From Ectothiorhodospira mobilis (lineage in GTDB: Bacteria > Pseudomonadota > Gammaproteobacteria > Ectothiorhodospirales > Ectothiorhodospiraceae), in assembly GCF_900114895.1 (NCBI RefSeq), contig NZ_FOUO01000002.1:186001-250000 (forward strand): a stretch of DNA of 64,000 nt. The letters run 5' to 3'. Shown here one piece after another: positions 12,056-19,515 of the stretch. The notes under the pieces are model-generated. The model was not told the DNA's origin and ran no database searches. It was given only the letters and a program-made list of their open reading frames with translations. Position 1 is the first letter of the stretch; every line of letters starts with the position of its first letter. The position numbers and the translations under genes were made by a program.

Positions 12056-14074
12056 ATGCAGGCTGGGGCGGATCGGTCCGGGGTGCGGCAGATGGAAACC
12101 GTGTGGATCCCCATGCCGGATGGCTGCCGGCTGGCCGCTCGTATCTGGTTGCCTGCCGATGCCATGGAGCACCCGGTGCCGGCGATCCTGGAGTACATCC
12201 CCTATCGTACACGCGACCACAAGGCCCTGCGGGATGCCGAGATCCACGGCTTCTTCGCCGCCCACGGCTATGCCGGGGTGCGCGTGGACCTGCGCGGCAG
12301 CGGGAACTCCGAGGGTATCCTGCGGGATGAGTACCTGCAGCAGGAATTGGACGACGGCCTGGAGATCCTGCGCTGGCTCGCCGCCCAGCCCTGGTGTTCC
12401 GGCAGGGTGGGGCTGTTCGGGCTCTCCTGGGGTGGGTTCAACGGCCTGCAACTGGCGGCCCTGCAGCCGCCGGAGTTGGGGGCCGTGGTGTCGGTGTGCT
12501 CCTCCGATGACCGTTACGCCGACGATGTGCACTACATGGGGGGATGTCTGCTCACCGACAACCTGTCCTGGGCCTCCACCATGTTCGGCTTCAACAGCTG
12601 CCCGCCGGACCCACAGGTGGTGGGGGAGCGCTGGCGCGAGATGTGGCGGGAGCGGCTGGAAGGCAGCGGCCTGTGGATCCACAAGTGGCTGCAACACCAG
12701 CGCAGGGATGACTACTGGCGCCACGCCTCGGTGTGTGAGGACTACGATGCCATCCGCGTGCCGGTGATGGCGGTGAGCGGCTGGGCCGACGGGTATTCCA
12801 ACACCGTGTTTCGCCTGATGCGGCATCTGAAGGTGCCCCGCCGCGGGCTGGTGGGCCCGTGGGGGCACAAATACCCCCATATGGGCGGGCCGGGGCCCAG
12901 CATCGACTTCCTCGGGGAATGCCTGCGCTGGTGGGACCATTGGCTCAAGGGCATCGACCGGGGGGTGGAGGCGGACCCCATGTTGCAGGTGTGGATGCAC
13001 GACCGGCGCGATCCGCTGCTGCCGGACATCAGCGGCCAGTGGGTGGCGGAGCCGCAATGGCCCAGCCCGGCAGTGCATCCCAGGGGGTATCGTCTGGCCC
13101 GGGGGCGTCTCCTGCCGGAGCAGGGGGAGACGCCCCCGGATGCGGAGGAGCTCACCATCCAGAGCCCCCTGAGCGTGGGTCTGTTCGCCGGCAAGTGGTG
13201 CTCCTATGCCGAGACCACGGATCTGCCTTCGGATCAGCGTCTGGAGGACGGCGGTGCCCTGGTGTTCGACACCCCGCCCCTGGAGAAGGACCTGCAGATG
13301 CTGGGGGCACCGGAGGTGGAACTGGAACTGGCCGCCGACAAGCCGGTGGCCCAGGTGGCGGTGCGGCTGTCGGACCTGGCCCCGGACGACCGGGCCACGC
13401 GGGTGACCTTCGGCATCCTCAACCTCACCCACCGGGAAGGTCATGAGACCCCCAGGGAACTGGAGCTCGGACAGCGCTACCGGGTGCGGGTACGCATGAA
13501 CGAGGTGGCGCAGCGCTTCCGCGCCGGGCACCGCATCCGCCTGTCGGTGTCCAGTTCCTACTGGCCCCTGGCCTGGCCAGCACCGGAACCGGTGCGATTG
13601 AGCCTGTACACCGGCGGCTGCCGCCTGACGCTGCCGTGTCGCGGCGCGGGGGACCAGGACGCCAACTTGCGGGACCTGGGGCAGTCGCGCCGCGCCCCCA
13701 CCCCGGAACACACCCTGCTGGCCCCGGCCCACCGGGAATGGAAGGTGGTGCACAACCTGGCCACGAACCAGGTGGCCCTGGAGGTGGTCAACAACGATCC
13801 CACGCTGCGCCTGGAGGACATCCAGCTGACCTTCGGCCGCCGGGTGCGGGAGCGCTACAGCTACAGCAACGAGCGGTACGACACCCTGCGCGGGGAGGTG
13901 GTGCACGAACGGGACTTTTCCCGGGGGGACTGGTCGGTGTATACCATCACCCGCACGGTACTCAGCTCCACCCGTTCCCATTTCAGCATCCGCGCCACCC
14001 TGGACGCCTACGAAGGGGATGTGCGCGTGTTCGCCAGGACCTGGGACGAGTCCGTCCCCCGGGACGGGATCTGA
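12056..14074 (+). CDS. CocE/NonD (peptidase S15-type) alpha/beta hydrolase
   Basis: A 672-residue serine hydrolase related to cocaine esterase and X-prolyl dipeptidyl peptidase. Ser124 lies in the nucleophile elbow GLSWGG. Asp245 (GWADGY) and His271 (PWGHKY) complete a likely triad. The oxyanion/entry region reads LEYIPYRTRD and VRVDLRGSGNSEG. The C-terminal half is the beta-sandwich domain of this family. No signal peptide is seen, so a cytoplasmic location is likely. ATG 12056 follows AAAGGGGAGG closely. A -10-like TATGAT lies at 12020-12025. The gene is followed after 45 bases by an ATP-grasp ligase, suggesting a shared peptide- or amide-type substrate (inference). Confidence 0.9.
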   Translation: MQAGADRSGVRQMETVWIPMPDGCRLAARIWLPADAMEHPVPAILEYIPYRTRDHKALRDAEIHGFFAAHGYAGVRVDLRGSGNSEGILRDEYLQQELDDGLEILRWLAAQPWCSGRVGLFGLSWGGFNGLQLAALQPPELGAVVSVCSSDDRYADDVHYMGGCLLTDNLSWASTMFGFNSCPPDPQVVGERWREMWRERLEGSGLWIHKWLQHQRRDDYWRHASVCEDYDAIRVPVMAVSGWADGYSNTVFRLMRHLKVPRRGLVGPWGHKYPHMGGPGPSIDFLGECLRWWDHWLKGIDRGVEADPMLQVWMHDRRDPLLPDISGQWVAEPQWPSPAVHPRGYRLARGRLLPEQGETPPDAEELTIQSPLSVGLFAGKWCSYAETTDLPSDQRLEDGGALVFDTPPLEKDLQMLGAPEVELELAADKPVAQVAVRLSDLAPDDRATRVTFGILNLTHREGHETPRELELGQRYRVRVRMNEVAQRFRAGHRIRLSVSSSYWPLAWPAPEPVRLSLYTGGCRLTLPCRGAGDQDANLRDLGQSRRAPTPEHTLLAPAHREWKVVHNLATNQVALEVVNNDPTLRLEDIQLTFGRRVRERYSYSNERYDTLRGEVVHERDFSRGDWSVYTITRTVLSSTRSHFSIRATLDAYEGDVRVFARTWDESVPRDGI

Positions 14075-14119
14075 TCTCGTTCTTCCGATTCGCCTCTACC
14101 TCGATCCAAGGAATCCCGG

Positions 14120-15418
14120 ATGGCCAAGAAAAACGTCTTCATCATCGGTCTGGACGCCTTCAACCGTGAAAAGCTGGAGCGTCTGCCCCAGGCCCGGGAA
14201 TGCGCCTTCCACGCGGCGCTGGATATCAGCGATATCCGCAATGTGGACCAGTACGACATCCAGCACCTGATCGACAAGGCCACCCGCACCATGGAGGCCT
14301 TCGATGGCCCCGTGGATGCCGTGGCCAGCTACTACGACTTCCCCGGCACCGTGCTGGTCCCCATCCTGGCGGCCCGTTTCGGGGTGCCCGGCCCCAGCCT
14401 GGAGGCGGTGCTCAAGTGTGAGCACAAGTACTGGAGCCGTCTGGAGCAACGCAAGGTGATCCCGGAGCACATCCCCCAATTCCGGGCCTTCGATCCCTTC
14501 GATGACGAGGCCTATGGCCATATCGGTCTGCTGCCCCCCTTCTGGATCAAGCCCATCAAGTCCTTCCGTTCCTTCCTGGCCTTCCATATCAACGACGAGC
14601 GCCAGTTCCGCGCGGTGATGCCCCTGTGCCGCGAGAAGGTGGGCTTCATGGGGGAGCCCTTCCGCTACCTGATGGAACGGTTCGGTGCCCCGCCGGAGAT
14701 CGCCGGCATGCCCGAGAGCTTCGTTGCGGAGACCCCCATCGGCGGCTGGCAGTGCACCCTGGAGGGATACAGCTACGACGGGCGGGTGCATGTCTACGGT
14801 GTGGTGGACTCGGTACGTGAGCAGGACAGCTCCTCCTTCGCCCGCTACGAATATCCCTCCTCGCTGCCCCTGGAGATCCAGCACCGCATGATGGATGTGG
14901 TGCGCTCGGCGATACAGCAGATCGGGCTGGACAACGCCCCCTTCAATGCCGAGTTCTTCTATGACCAGACCTCCGACCAGGTGTGGCTCCTGGAGATCAA
15001 CCCACGGGTGTCCCAGGCCCATACGGACATCTTCGAGAAGGTGCATGGCCTCTCCCATCTCTCGGTGATGGTGGATCTGGCCCTGGGGCGCAAGCCCAAA
15101 CCCATGGAACGCAAGGGACCCTTCAACGTGGCCGGACACTTCATGCTGCGTACCGTGGAGAGCGGGCGCGTGTTGCGCGTGCCGAGCCAGGCGGCCATCG
15201 ACCGCCTTCGCCAGCGCCAGCCGGGCACCGTGGTGAAGATCCCGGTGCAGCCGGGCCAGCACCTGCGGGAACTCCAGGGACAGGATATGTACAGCTTCGA
15301 GATCGCCAATGTCTTCATCGGTGGACGCGACCAGGCGGAGATGCTGGACCGCTACGACGAGGCCCTGGCGGTGCTGCAGTTCGACATCGAGAAGGATACC
15401 GATCCCGTGATCACCTGA
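14120..15418 (+). CDS. ATP-grasp carboxylate-amine ligase-like protein
   Basis: A 432-residue ATP-grasp enzyme; the family joins a carboxylate to an amine or thiol through an acyl phosphate. Recognisable parts are the pre-ATP-grasp domain (VFIIGLDAFN, GVPGPSLEAVLKCEHKYW), the lysine strand FWIKPIKSFRS and the metal-binding end NAEFFYDQ...LLEINPRVSQAH, with the Glu/Asn pair typical of the active site. It resembles stand-alone ligases related to D-Ala-D-Ala ligase and carbamoyl-phosphate synthetase rather than a named enzyme. It follows the S15 hydrolase in the same direction after 45 bases. Its substrate is unknown. Confidence 0.85.
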   Translation: MAKKNVFIIGLDAFNREKLERLPQARECAFHAALDISDIRNVDQYDIQHLIDKATRTMEAFDGPVDAVASYYDFPGTVLVPILAARFGVPGPSLEAVLKCEHKYWSRLEQRKVIPEHIPQFRAFDPFDDEAYGHIGLLPPFWIKPIKSFRSFLAFHINDERQFRAVMPLCREKVGFMGEPFRYLMERFGAPPEIAGMPESFVAETPIGGWQCTLEGYSYDGRVHVYGVVDSVREQDSSSFARYEYPSSLPLEIQHRMMDVVRSAIQQIGLDNAPFNAEFFYDQTSDQVWLLEINPRVSQAHTDIFEKVHGLSHLSVMVDLALGRKPKPMERKGPFNVAGHFMLRTVESGRVLRVPSQAAIDRLRQRQPGTVVKIPVQPGQHLRELQGQDMYSFEIANVFIGGRDQAEMLDRYDEALAVLQFDIEKDTDPVIT

Positions 15419-15498
15419 CCCCCGGCGCCCGGGACCTCGCCTGGCGGCCCCCGCCGGGCGTTGCTACCATGCCGCCATCCCCACTGGAGTCCTTGCCC

Positions 15499-15930
15499 AT
15501 GTCCCTTCGTCTTTCGTCCCTTGTGGCCTGCCTGGCCCTCATCTCCACCCTGCAGGCCGCCGACACCCGTCCTAACCTGAACCCCGGTCAGTGGACCTTC
15601 GACAACGTCAGCCGCATGGAGGGCAGCGCCGCCTTCCCCGAGCAGCGCAACACCTCCAGTGAGTGCATCACCGAAGCGGATCTGGACAAGGGCCGGGAAT
15701 TTCTCGGGGTGGAGGAGAACTGCGAGATCCGCTCCATGGACCTGACCGCCTCCCGCGCCCGCTATGATCTGCTCTGCACCCAGGAGGGGATGGAGGTGGA
15801 GATGCAGGCGGAGATGCAGTTTTCCGGGGACACCCTGGAGGGGCAGGCCAATGCCACCATGCAGACCCCCATCGGCCCCATGCGCATGCGCACCGAGATC
15901 AGCGGCCGCCGCACCGGTCCCTGTGACTGA
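15499..15930 (+). CDS. Secreted DUF3617 family protein
   Basis: A 143-residue exported protein. Residues 1-20 form a signal peptide (SSLVACLALISTLQA, cut near AADTRP). The rest matches the small DUF3617 pattern: an early PGQWTF strand, a CITEAD segment, cysteine pairs (CITEAD/NCEIRS and LLCTQ...GPCD) and alternating strands with SGDTLEGQ. Function is unknown; a periplasmic location is expected. ATG 15499 is chosen over an upstream ATG at 15469 because it starts the signal peptide directly and has GGAG ahead. The stop overlaps the next start by one base, implying translational coupling with lrgA. Confidence 0.82.
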   Translation: MSLRLSSLVACLALISTLQAADTRPNLNPGQWTFDNVSRMEGSAAFPEQRNTSSECITEADLDKGREFLGVEENCEIRSMDLTASRARYDLLCTQEGMEVEMQAEMQFSGDTLEGQANATMQTPIGPMRMRTEISGRRTGPCD

Positions 15931-16298
15931 TGCCGGGGATGGTGCCCGCGCTGCTGGTGCTGCTCCTCTGCCAGCTGGCGGGGGAGGTGCTGGTGGCCGC
16001 CCTGGGGCTGCCGTTCCCCGGCCCCGTGGTGGGCATGATGCTGCTGTTCGCGGGCCTTTTGGCCCGCGGCGGGGTCCCTGACGCCCTCCGGCGGGTGTGC
16101 GACGGATTGCTGCGCCATCTGGCCCTGCTGTTCGTGCCCGCCGGGGTGGGGCTGATGGTGCATTTCGATCGCGTCCTGCAGGATGCCTGGCCCCTGCTCA
16201 CGGGGCTTTTGGTGAGCACCGCCCTGGCCCTGGGGGTGACCCTGGGGACGTTGAACCTCCTCATCCGCGGCGCGGGGCGTACAGGCCGGGATGGCTGA
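15930..16298 (+). CDS. lrgA: CidA/LrgA family membrane protein
   Basis: A 122-residue membrane protein with four predicted helices, of the holin-like CidA/LrgA family. Together with LrgB it influences murein hydrolase export or metabolite (pyruvate/glycolate) transport in various bacteria. The family pattern LPFPGPVVGMMLLF and a LFVPAGVGLM segment are clear. Its start overlaps the DUF3617 stop (TGATG) and its end overlaps lrgB by 8 bases, so the three genes form a tight operon. Confidence 0.92.
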   Translation: MPGMVPALLVLLLCQLAGEVLVAALGLPFPGPVVGMMLLFAGLLARGGVPDALRRVCDGLLRHLALLFVPAGVGLMVHFDRVLQDAWPLLTGLLVSTALALGVTLGTLNLLIRGAGRTGRDG

Positions 16299-17022
16299 GG
16301 GGGTCACCGACATCTGGGCCTTCCTGGCCGCGAGCCCGCTGCTGTGGCTCTCCCTGACCCTGCTGGCCTTTCAGGCCGGCCTCTGGCTCCAACGCCGCCT
16401 GGGGGGCAGCCCGGTGCTGCATCCGGTGCTGCTGGCCATGGTGGGGCTCATCGCCCTGCTGTTGCTCACCGGCACCGACTACGAGACCTATTTCGAGGGG
16501 GCCCAGTTCATCCATTTCCTGCTGGGACCCGCCACCGTGGCCCTGGCCATCCCCCTCTATGATCACCGCCGCCAGATCCGCGCCCTGCTGCTGCCCCTGC
16601 TCACCGCCGGCGTGGCCGGGGCGGGCACCGCCGCCGTCAGCGCGGTGGCAGTGGCCCAACTCCTGGGGGCGGATCCCCGCACCCTGGCCTCCCTGGCCCC
16701 CAAGTCGGTGACCACGCCCATCGCCATGGGGGTGTCGGAGAAGCTGGGGGGGTTGCCGTCCCTCACCGCCGCCCTGGTGCTGCTCACCGGGGCACTGGGC
16801 TGCCTGCTGGCGCCTGTGCTCATCCGTCTCATGGGCATCCGGGACGACCGGGTGAAGGGCTTCGCCCTGGGGGTGACCGCCCACGGCTTTGGCACCGCCC
16901 AGGCCTTTGGTATCAGCGCCACGGCCGGGGCCTTCGCCGGCCTGGGCCTGAGCCTGGCCGGGATCCTCACCGCCTTCCTGCTGCCCCTGGCGCGCCCCCT
17001 GCTGCCGGGCCTGGGTCTCTGA
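16291..17022 (+). CDS. lrgB: LrgB family membrane protein
   Basis: A 243-residue polytopic membrane protein, partner of LrgA. Hallmarks are HPVLLAMVGL, TYFEGAQFIHFLLGPATVALA, the APKSVTTPIAMGVSE signature and VTAHGFGTAQAF near the C-terminus. Length is normal for the family. Overlap with lrgA by 8 bases implies coupled translation and a common complex. Confidence 0.94.
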   Translation: MAEGVTDIWAFLAASPLLWLSLTLLAFQAGLWLQRRLGGSPVLHPVLLAMVGLIALLLLTGTDYETYFEGAQFIHFLLGPATVALAIPLYDHRRQIRALLLPLLTAGVAGAGTAAVSAVAVAQLLGADPRTLASLAPKSVTTPIAMGVSEKLGGLPSLTAALVLLTGALGCLLAPVLIRLMGIRDDRVKGFALGVTAHGFGTAQAFGISATAGAFAGLGLSLAGILTAFLLPLARPLLPGLGL

Positions 17023-17064
17023 GAGGTTGTGCCCATGGATAGGGACTGGCGTAGAATCCCGACC

Positions 17065-17163
17065 ATGCGGAACGAAGACGATATCCAGCATTTCAGACAA
17101 CGCCTGGAGGCCAACCCCGCCGTGACCCGGTGCATCCACTGTGCGGAGAAGGCGGAGGGTTGA
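17065..17163 (+). CDS. Possible 32-residue small protein with C-x2-C pair
   Basis: A short frame (start MRNEDDIQHF, end CIHCAEKAEG) between lrgB and the convergent Cys-rich repeat gene. Support: a TAGAAT hexamer 7 bases before the ATG, high charge, and a Cys-x2-Cys pair that could bind metal. An in-frame ATG 30 bases upstream (17035) is an alternative. No clear ribosome-binding site is seen and the family is not recognised. If it is not coding, this 146-base gap holds nothing else visible. Confidence 0.3.
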   Translation: MRNEDDIQHFRQRLEANPAVTRCIHCAEKAEG

Positions 17164-17168
17164 CCCCG

Positions 17169-17573
17169 TCAGGGACCGATCCACACCTCCCGGGTATCGC
17201 GGCAGGTCTCCCGGAAGTCGTCGAAGCGGGCGCATTCCGTGCGCACGAATCCACCCTGTCCGGGGCGGTATTCGCACCGGGTCTCGAAGTGGCAACTGCC
17301 GGAGAAGTCGTCCCAGTGCTGGCATTCCTCGACGCATTCCACGCCGCCGGCCCGGTGGATGCGGCGCTGGAACAGGCAATCGTCACGGAAATCGTCCCAG
17401 TGCTGGCATTCGCTGAGCACCACCGGCTGTTCCGATCCCCGCGGCCGCTCGCACCATACCTGCACATCCCCCCGCCGCCATTGTTCCCCCTCCTGCAGGA
17501 AGATGGTCTCCGCCTGCAGGGGCAGGGCGGTGAGGGCGCAGCACAGGGCGAGGGGCAGGGTGCGAAGGTTCAC
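17169..17573 (-). CDS. Secreted Cys-rich protein with three EC-x2-[WF]DDF-x3-C repeats
   Basis: A 134-residue exported protein of no family I recognise. GTG 17573 has AGGAG six bases upstream and opens a signal peptide (LPLALCCALTALPLQA, cut near residue 21). The mature part contains nine cysteines and three copies of Glu-Cys-x2-Trp/Phe-Asp-Asp-Phe-x3-Cys at residues 55-66, 83-94 and 113-124. The even repeat spacing (28 and 30 residues) and regular cysteines suggest small disulphide-bonded modules in the periplasm or outside. The DNA of the first two repeats is almost identical, so the repeat arose by recent duplication. It diverges from ampG; a palindrome (17632-17643) lies in the shared promoter region. 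Confidence 0.78.
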   Translation of the reverse strand: MNLRTLPLALCCALTALPLQAETIFLQEGEQWRRGDVQVWCERPRGSEQPVVLSECQHWDDFRDDCLFQRRIHRAGGVECVEECQHWDDFSGSCHFETRCEYRPGQGGFVRTECARFDDFRETCRDTREVWIGP

Positions 17574-17631
17574 GGGAGGCTCCTGGGAAACGGCCTGGGA
17601 GAAATCAGATTGCCACCCGCCCGGCACATGG

Positions 17632-17643
17632 GCAAGCGCTTGC
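17632..17643. promoter_or_regulatory. Palindrome with LacI-type operator core
   Basis: The perfect 12-base palindrome GCAAGCGCTTGC lies in the 155-base gap between the divergent Cys-repeat gene and ampG. Its centre AAGCGCTT fits the AAnCGnTT core favoured by LacI/GalR-family regulators. No such regulator gene is in the window, so the assignment rests on the pattern alone. Confidence 0.3.
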
Positions 17644-17728
17644 GCTCCTCGCTGCACGGGGCCGGCGCAGGCGCCGCCGTTCCGTTGGGTATGGGCCATG
17701 GGGGCGCTGCCCCGAAGGAGAAGAGAGG

Positions 17729-19111
17729 GTGAGGGCATCGGCGGGCGGGACGGGACGGGACTGGCGGCAGGCCCTGGGGGTCTACCGCCATCCCCGGGTC
17801 ATCGGCATGCTCTTTCTGGGCTTCTCCGCCGGGCTGCCCCTGCTGCTGGTGGGGGGCACCTTCACCGCCTGGCTGCGGGACCTGGGGGTGGAGCTGGCGG
17901 CCATCGGTTTTCTCAGCTGGGTGGGCATGGCTCACTCGGTGAAGGTCTTCTGGGCGCCGGTGGTGGATCGGCTGCCCCTGCCGCTGCTCAGCCGAATCTT
18001 GGGACGGCGCCGTGCCTGGATGTTCCTGGCCCAGGGGGCCATCGGCCTGTCCCTGCTGGGGCTGGCCTTTACCGATCCCGTGGACCATCTGGGGTGGGTG
18101 GCGGCGTGGGCCGTGCTGGCCGCCTTCGGCTCCGCCACCCAGGACATCGCCGTGGATGCCTACCGCATCGAGGCGGTGAGCCGGGACCGCCAGGGGGCCA
18201 TGGCCGCCAGTTATATCCTGGGCTACCGCGTGGCCCTGCTGGTGGCCGGGGCGGGGGCGCTGCACCTGGCGGCGGTGGGGGACTGGACCCTGGCCTATGC
18301 CGCCATGGCCGCCCTCATGGGGGTGGGCCTGGCCACCACGTTGATCGTGCGGGAGCCGGAAGGCGATGTGGACCGGCGCACCTGGCAGACGGAGCAGCGG
18401 GTGGTGGACTACCTGGCCCGCACCCGCAGCCAGGGCTGGCGGCGGGATCTGGCGGCCTGGTTCATCGGTGCGGTGGTGTGCCCCTTCGCCGACTTTATCC
18501 GCCGCTACGGGCGCATGGCCCTGGTGATCCTGGTCTTCATCGGGATCTTTCGCATCAGCGACATCTTCATGGGGGTGATGGCCAATCCCTTCTATCTGGA
18601 CCTGGGCTTCACCAAGGGCCAGATCGCCAACGTGGCCGCCGCCTTCGGCCTGGCCATGACCCTGCTGGGGGCCGGCCTGGGGGGGGTGCTGGTGGCCCGC
18701 TTTGGCATCATGCCCATGCTCCTCCTCACGGCCTTCATGGCCCCGCTCACCAACCTTGCCTTCTCCTGGCTCGCCCTGCTGGGGCCGCAGATGGGGGGGC
18801 TGGTGCTGGCCATCGTCGCCGACAACATCACCGGCGGCCTGGCGGTGGCGGTGTTCATCGCCTATCTCTCCATCCTCACCAACACCGCCTATACCGCCAC
18901 CCAGTACGCCCTGTTCAGCTCCCTCATGACCCTTCCGGGCCAGTTCCTGGCGGGCTTCACGGGCCTGCTGGTGGAGGCGGTGGGTTGGTCCTGGTTCTTC
19001 GTCACCTCCGCCCTGGCGGGCCTGCCCGCCATCGCCCTGGCCTTCGTCCTCGCCCGCAGGGCCAACCCCGACCACGCCCCGCGGCCGGAGATCAAGGAAG
19101 ATGGTGACTAG
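17729..19111 (+). CDS. ampG: AmpG-like muropeptide MFS permease
   Basis: A 460-residue major-facilitator protein with about 12 membrane helices. The N-terminal LGFSAGLPLLLVGGTFTAWL and VGMAHSVKVFWAPVVDRL, and the ATQDIAVDAYRIE motif, are typical of AmpG, the inner-membrane importer of GlcNAc-anhydroMurNAc muropeptides for cell-wall recycling. GTG 17729 is preceded by AAGGAG (10-base spacing). It is single, followed by the toxin-antitoxin locus. Specific substrates are inferred from the family. Length is slightly below that of E. coli AmpG. Confidence 0.85.
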   Translation: MRASAGGTGRDWRQALGVYRHPRVIGMLFLGFSAGLPLLLVGGTFTAWLRDLGVELAAIGFLSWVGMAHSVKVFWAPVVDRLPLPLLSRILGRRRAWMFLAQGAIGLSLLGLAFTDPVDHLGWVAAWAVLAAFGSATQDIAVDAYRIEAVSRDRQGAMAASYILGYRVALLVAGAGALHLAAVGDWTLAYAAMAALMGVGLATTLIVREPEGDVDRRTWQTEQRVVDYLARTRSQGWRRDLAAWFIGAVVCPFADFIRRYGRMALVILVFIGIFRISDIFMGVMANPFYLDLGFTKGQIANVAAAFGLAMTLLGAGLGGVLVARFGIMPMLLLTAFMAPLTNLAFSWLALLGPQMGGLVLAIVADNITGGLAVAVFIAYLSILTNTAYTATQYALFSSLMTLPGQFLAGFTGLLVEAVGWSWFFVTSALAGLPAIALAFVLARRANPDHAPRPEIKEDGD

Positions 19112-19124
19112 ACAGATAAAGGTC

Positions 19125-19130
19125 TATAAT
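19125..19130 (+). promoter_or_regulatory. -10 box of the toxin-antitoxin operon
   Basis: A perfect TATAAT lies 35 bases before the antitoxin start, in an AT-rich patch unlike the surroundings. No convincing -35 hexamer is seen. Downstream, AGCC and GGCT (19132-19147 region) form a short inverted repeat followed by six T, which may be an operator for the antitoxin or a weak hairpin. Confidence 0.5.
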
Positions 19131-19164
19131 AAGCCCTAAATATGGCTCTTTTTTGGGTAAGGTG

Positions 19165-19416
19165 ATGCGTCAGGTTCTGGCAGATTATTCCGTAAGTATT
19201 TCAGAATTGAAGAAAAATCCATCCTCTGTGCTGTCCAAGGCCAATGGTTCGCCCATTGCGGTTCTGAACCACAACAAGCCAGCCGCATACCTGATCCCGG
19301 CGGAACTTTACGAGGTGATGATGGACAGGATTGAAGACGACGAACTCGCCAGCATCGTCGAGGAACGACTCGGGGACAAGGGGCAGGCCGTGCCGGTGTC
19401 ACTGGATGACCTATAG
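19165..19416 (+). CDS. Phd/YefM-RelB-like (StbD-type) antitoxin
   Basis: An 83-residue type II antitoxin. The N-terminal ISELKKNPSSVL and PIAVLNHNKPAAYLIP are the Phd/YefM DNA-binding fold. The acidic C-terminus (LASIVEERLG...VSLDDL) resembles the toxin-wrapping tail of RelB. This combination is seen in StbD-type antitoxins paired with RelE-family toxins. ATG 19165 follows AAGG. The frame overlaps the toxin start by 11 bases. The antitoxin is intact although its toxin is disrupted, so it is an orphan now. Composition is less GC-rich than the neighbours, suggesting horizontal acquisition. Confidence 0.88.
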   Translation: MRQVLADYSVSISELKKNPSSVLSKANGSPIAVLNHNKPAAYLIPAELYEVMMDRIEDDELASIVEERLGDKGQAVPVSLDDL

Positions 19417-19507
19417 GCTCAAGTTTCTACCCATTGCCCTGAAGGAATGGGAGAAGCTGAGGGAGCCGATAAAAACCCAGTTCAAGAAAAAACTGGCGGC
19501 AAGGCTT

Positions 19508-19515
19508 GAAAACCC
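19508..19515. repeat. Target-site duplication, left copy
   Basis: GAAAACCC directly abuts the left end of the IS66 element and is repeated exactly at its right end. Eight bases is the duplication size known for the IS66 family. Confidence 0.93.
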
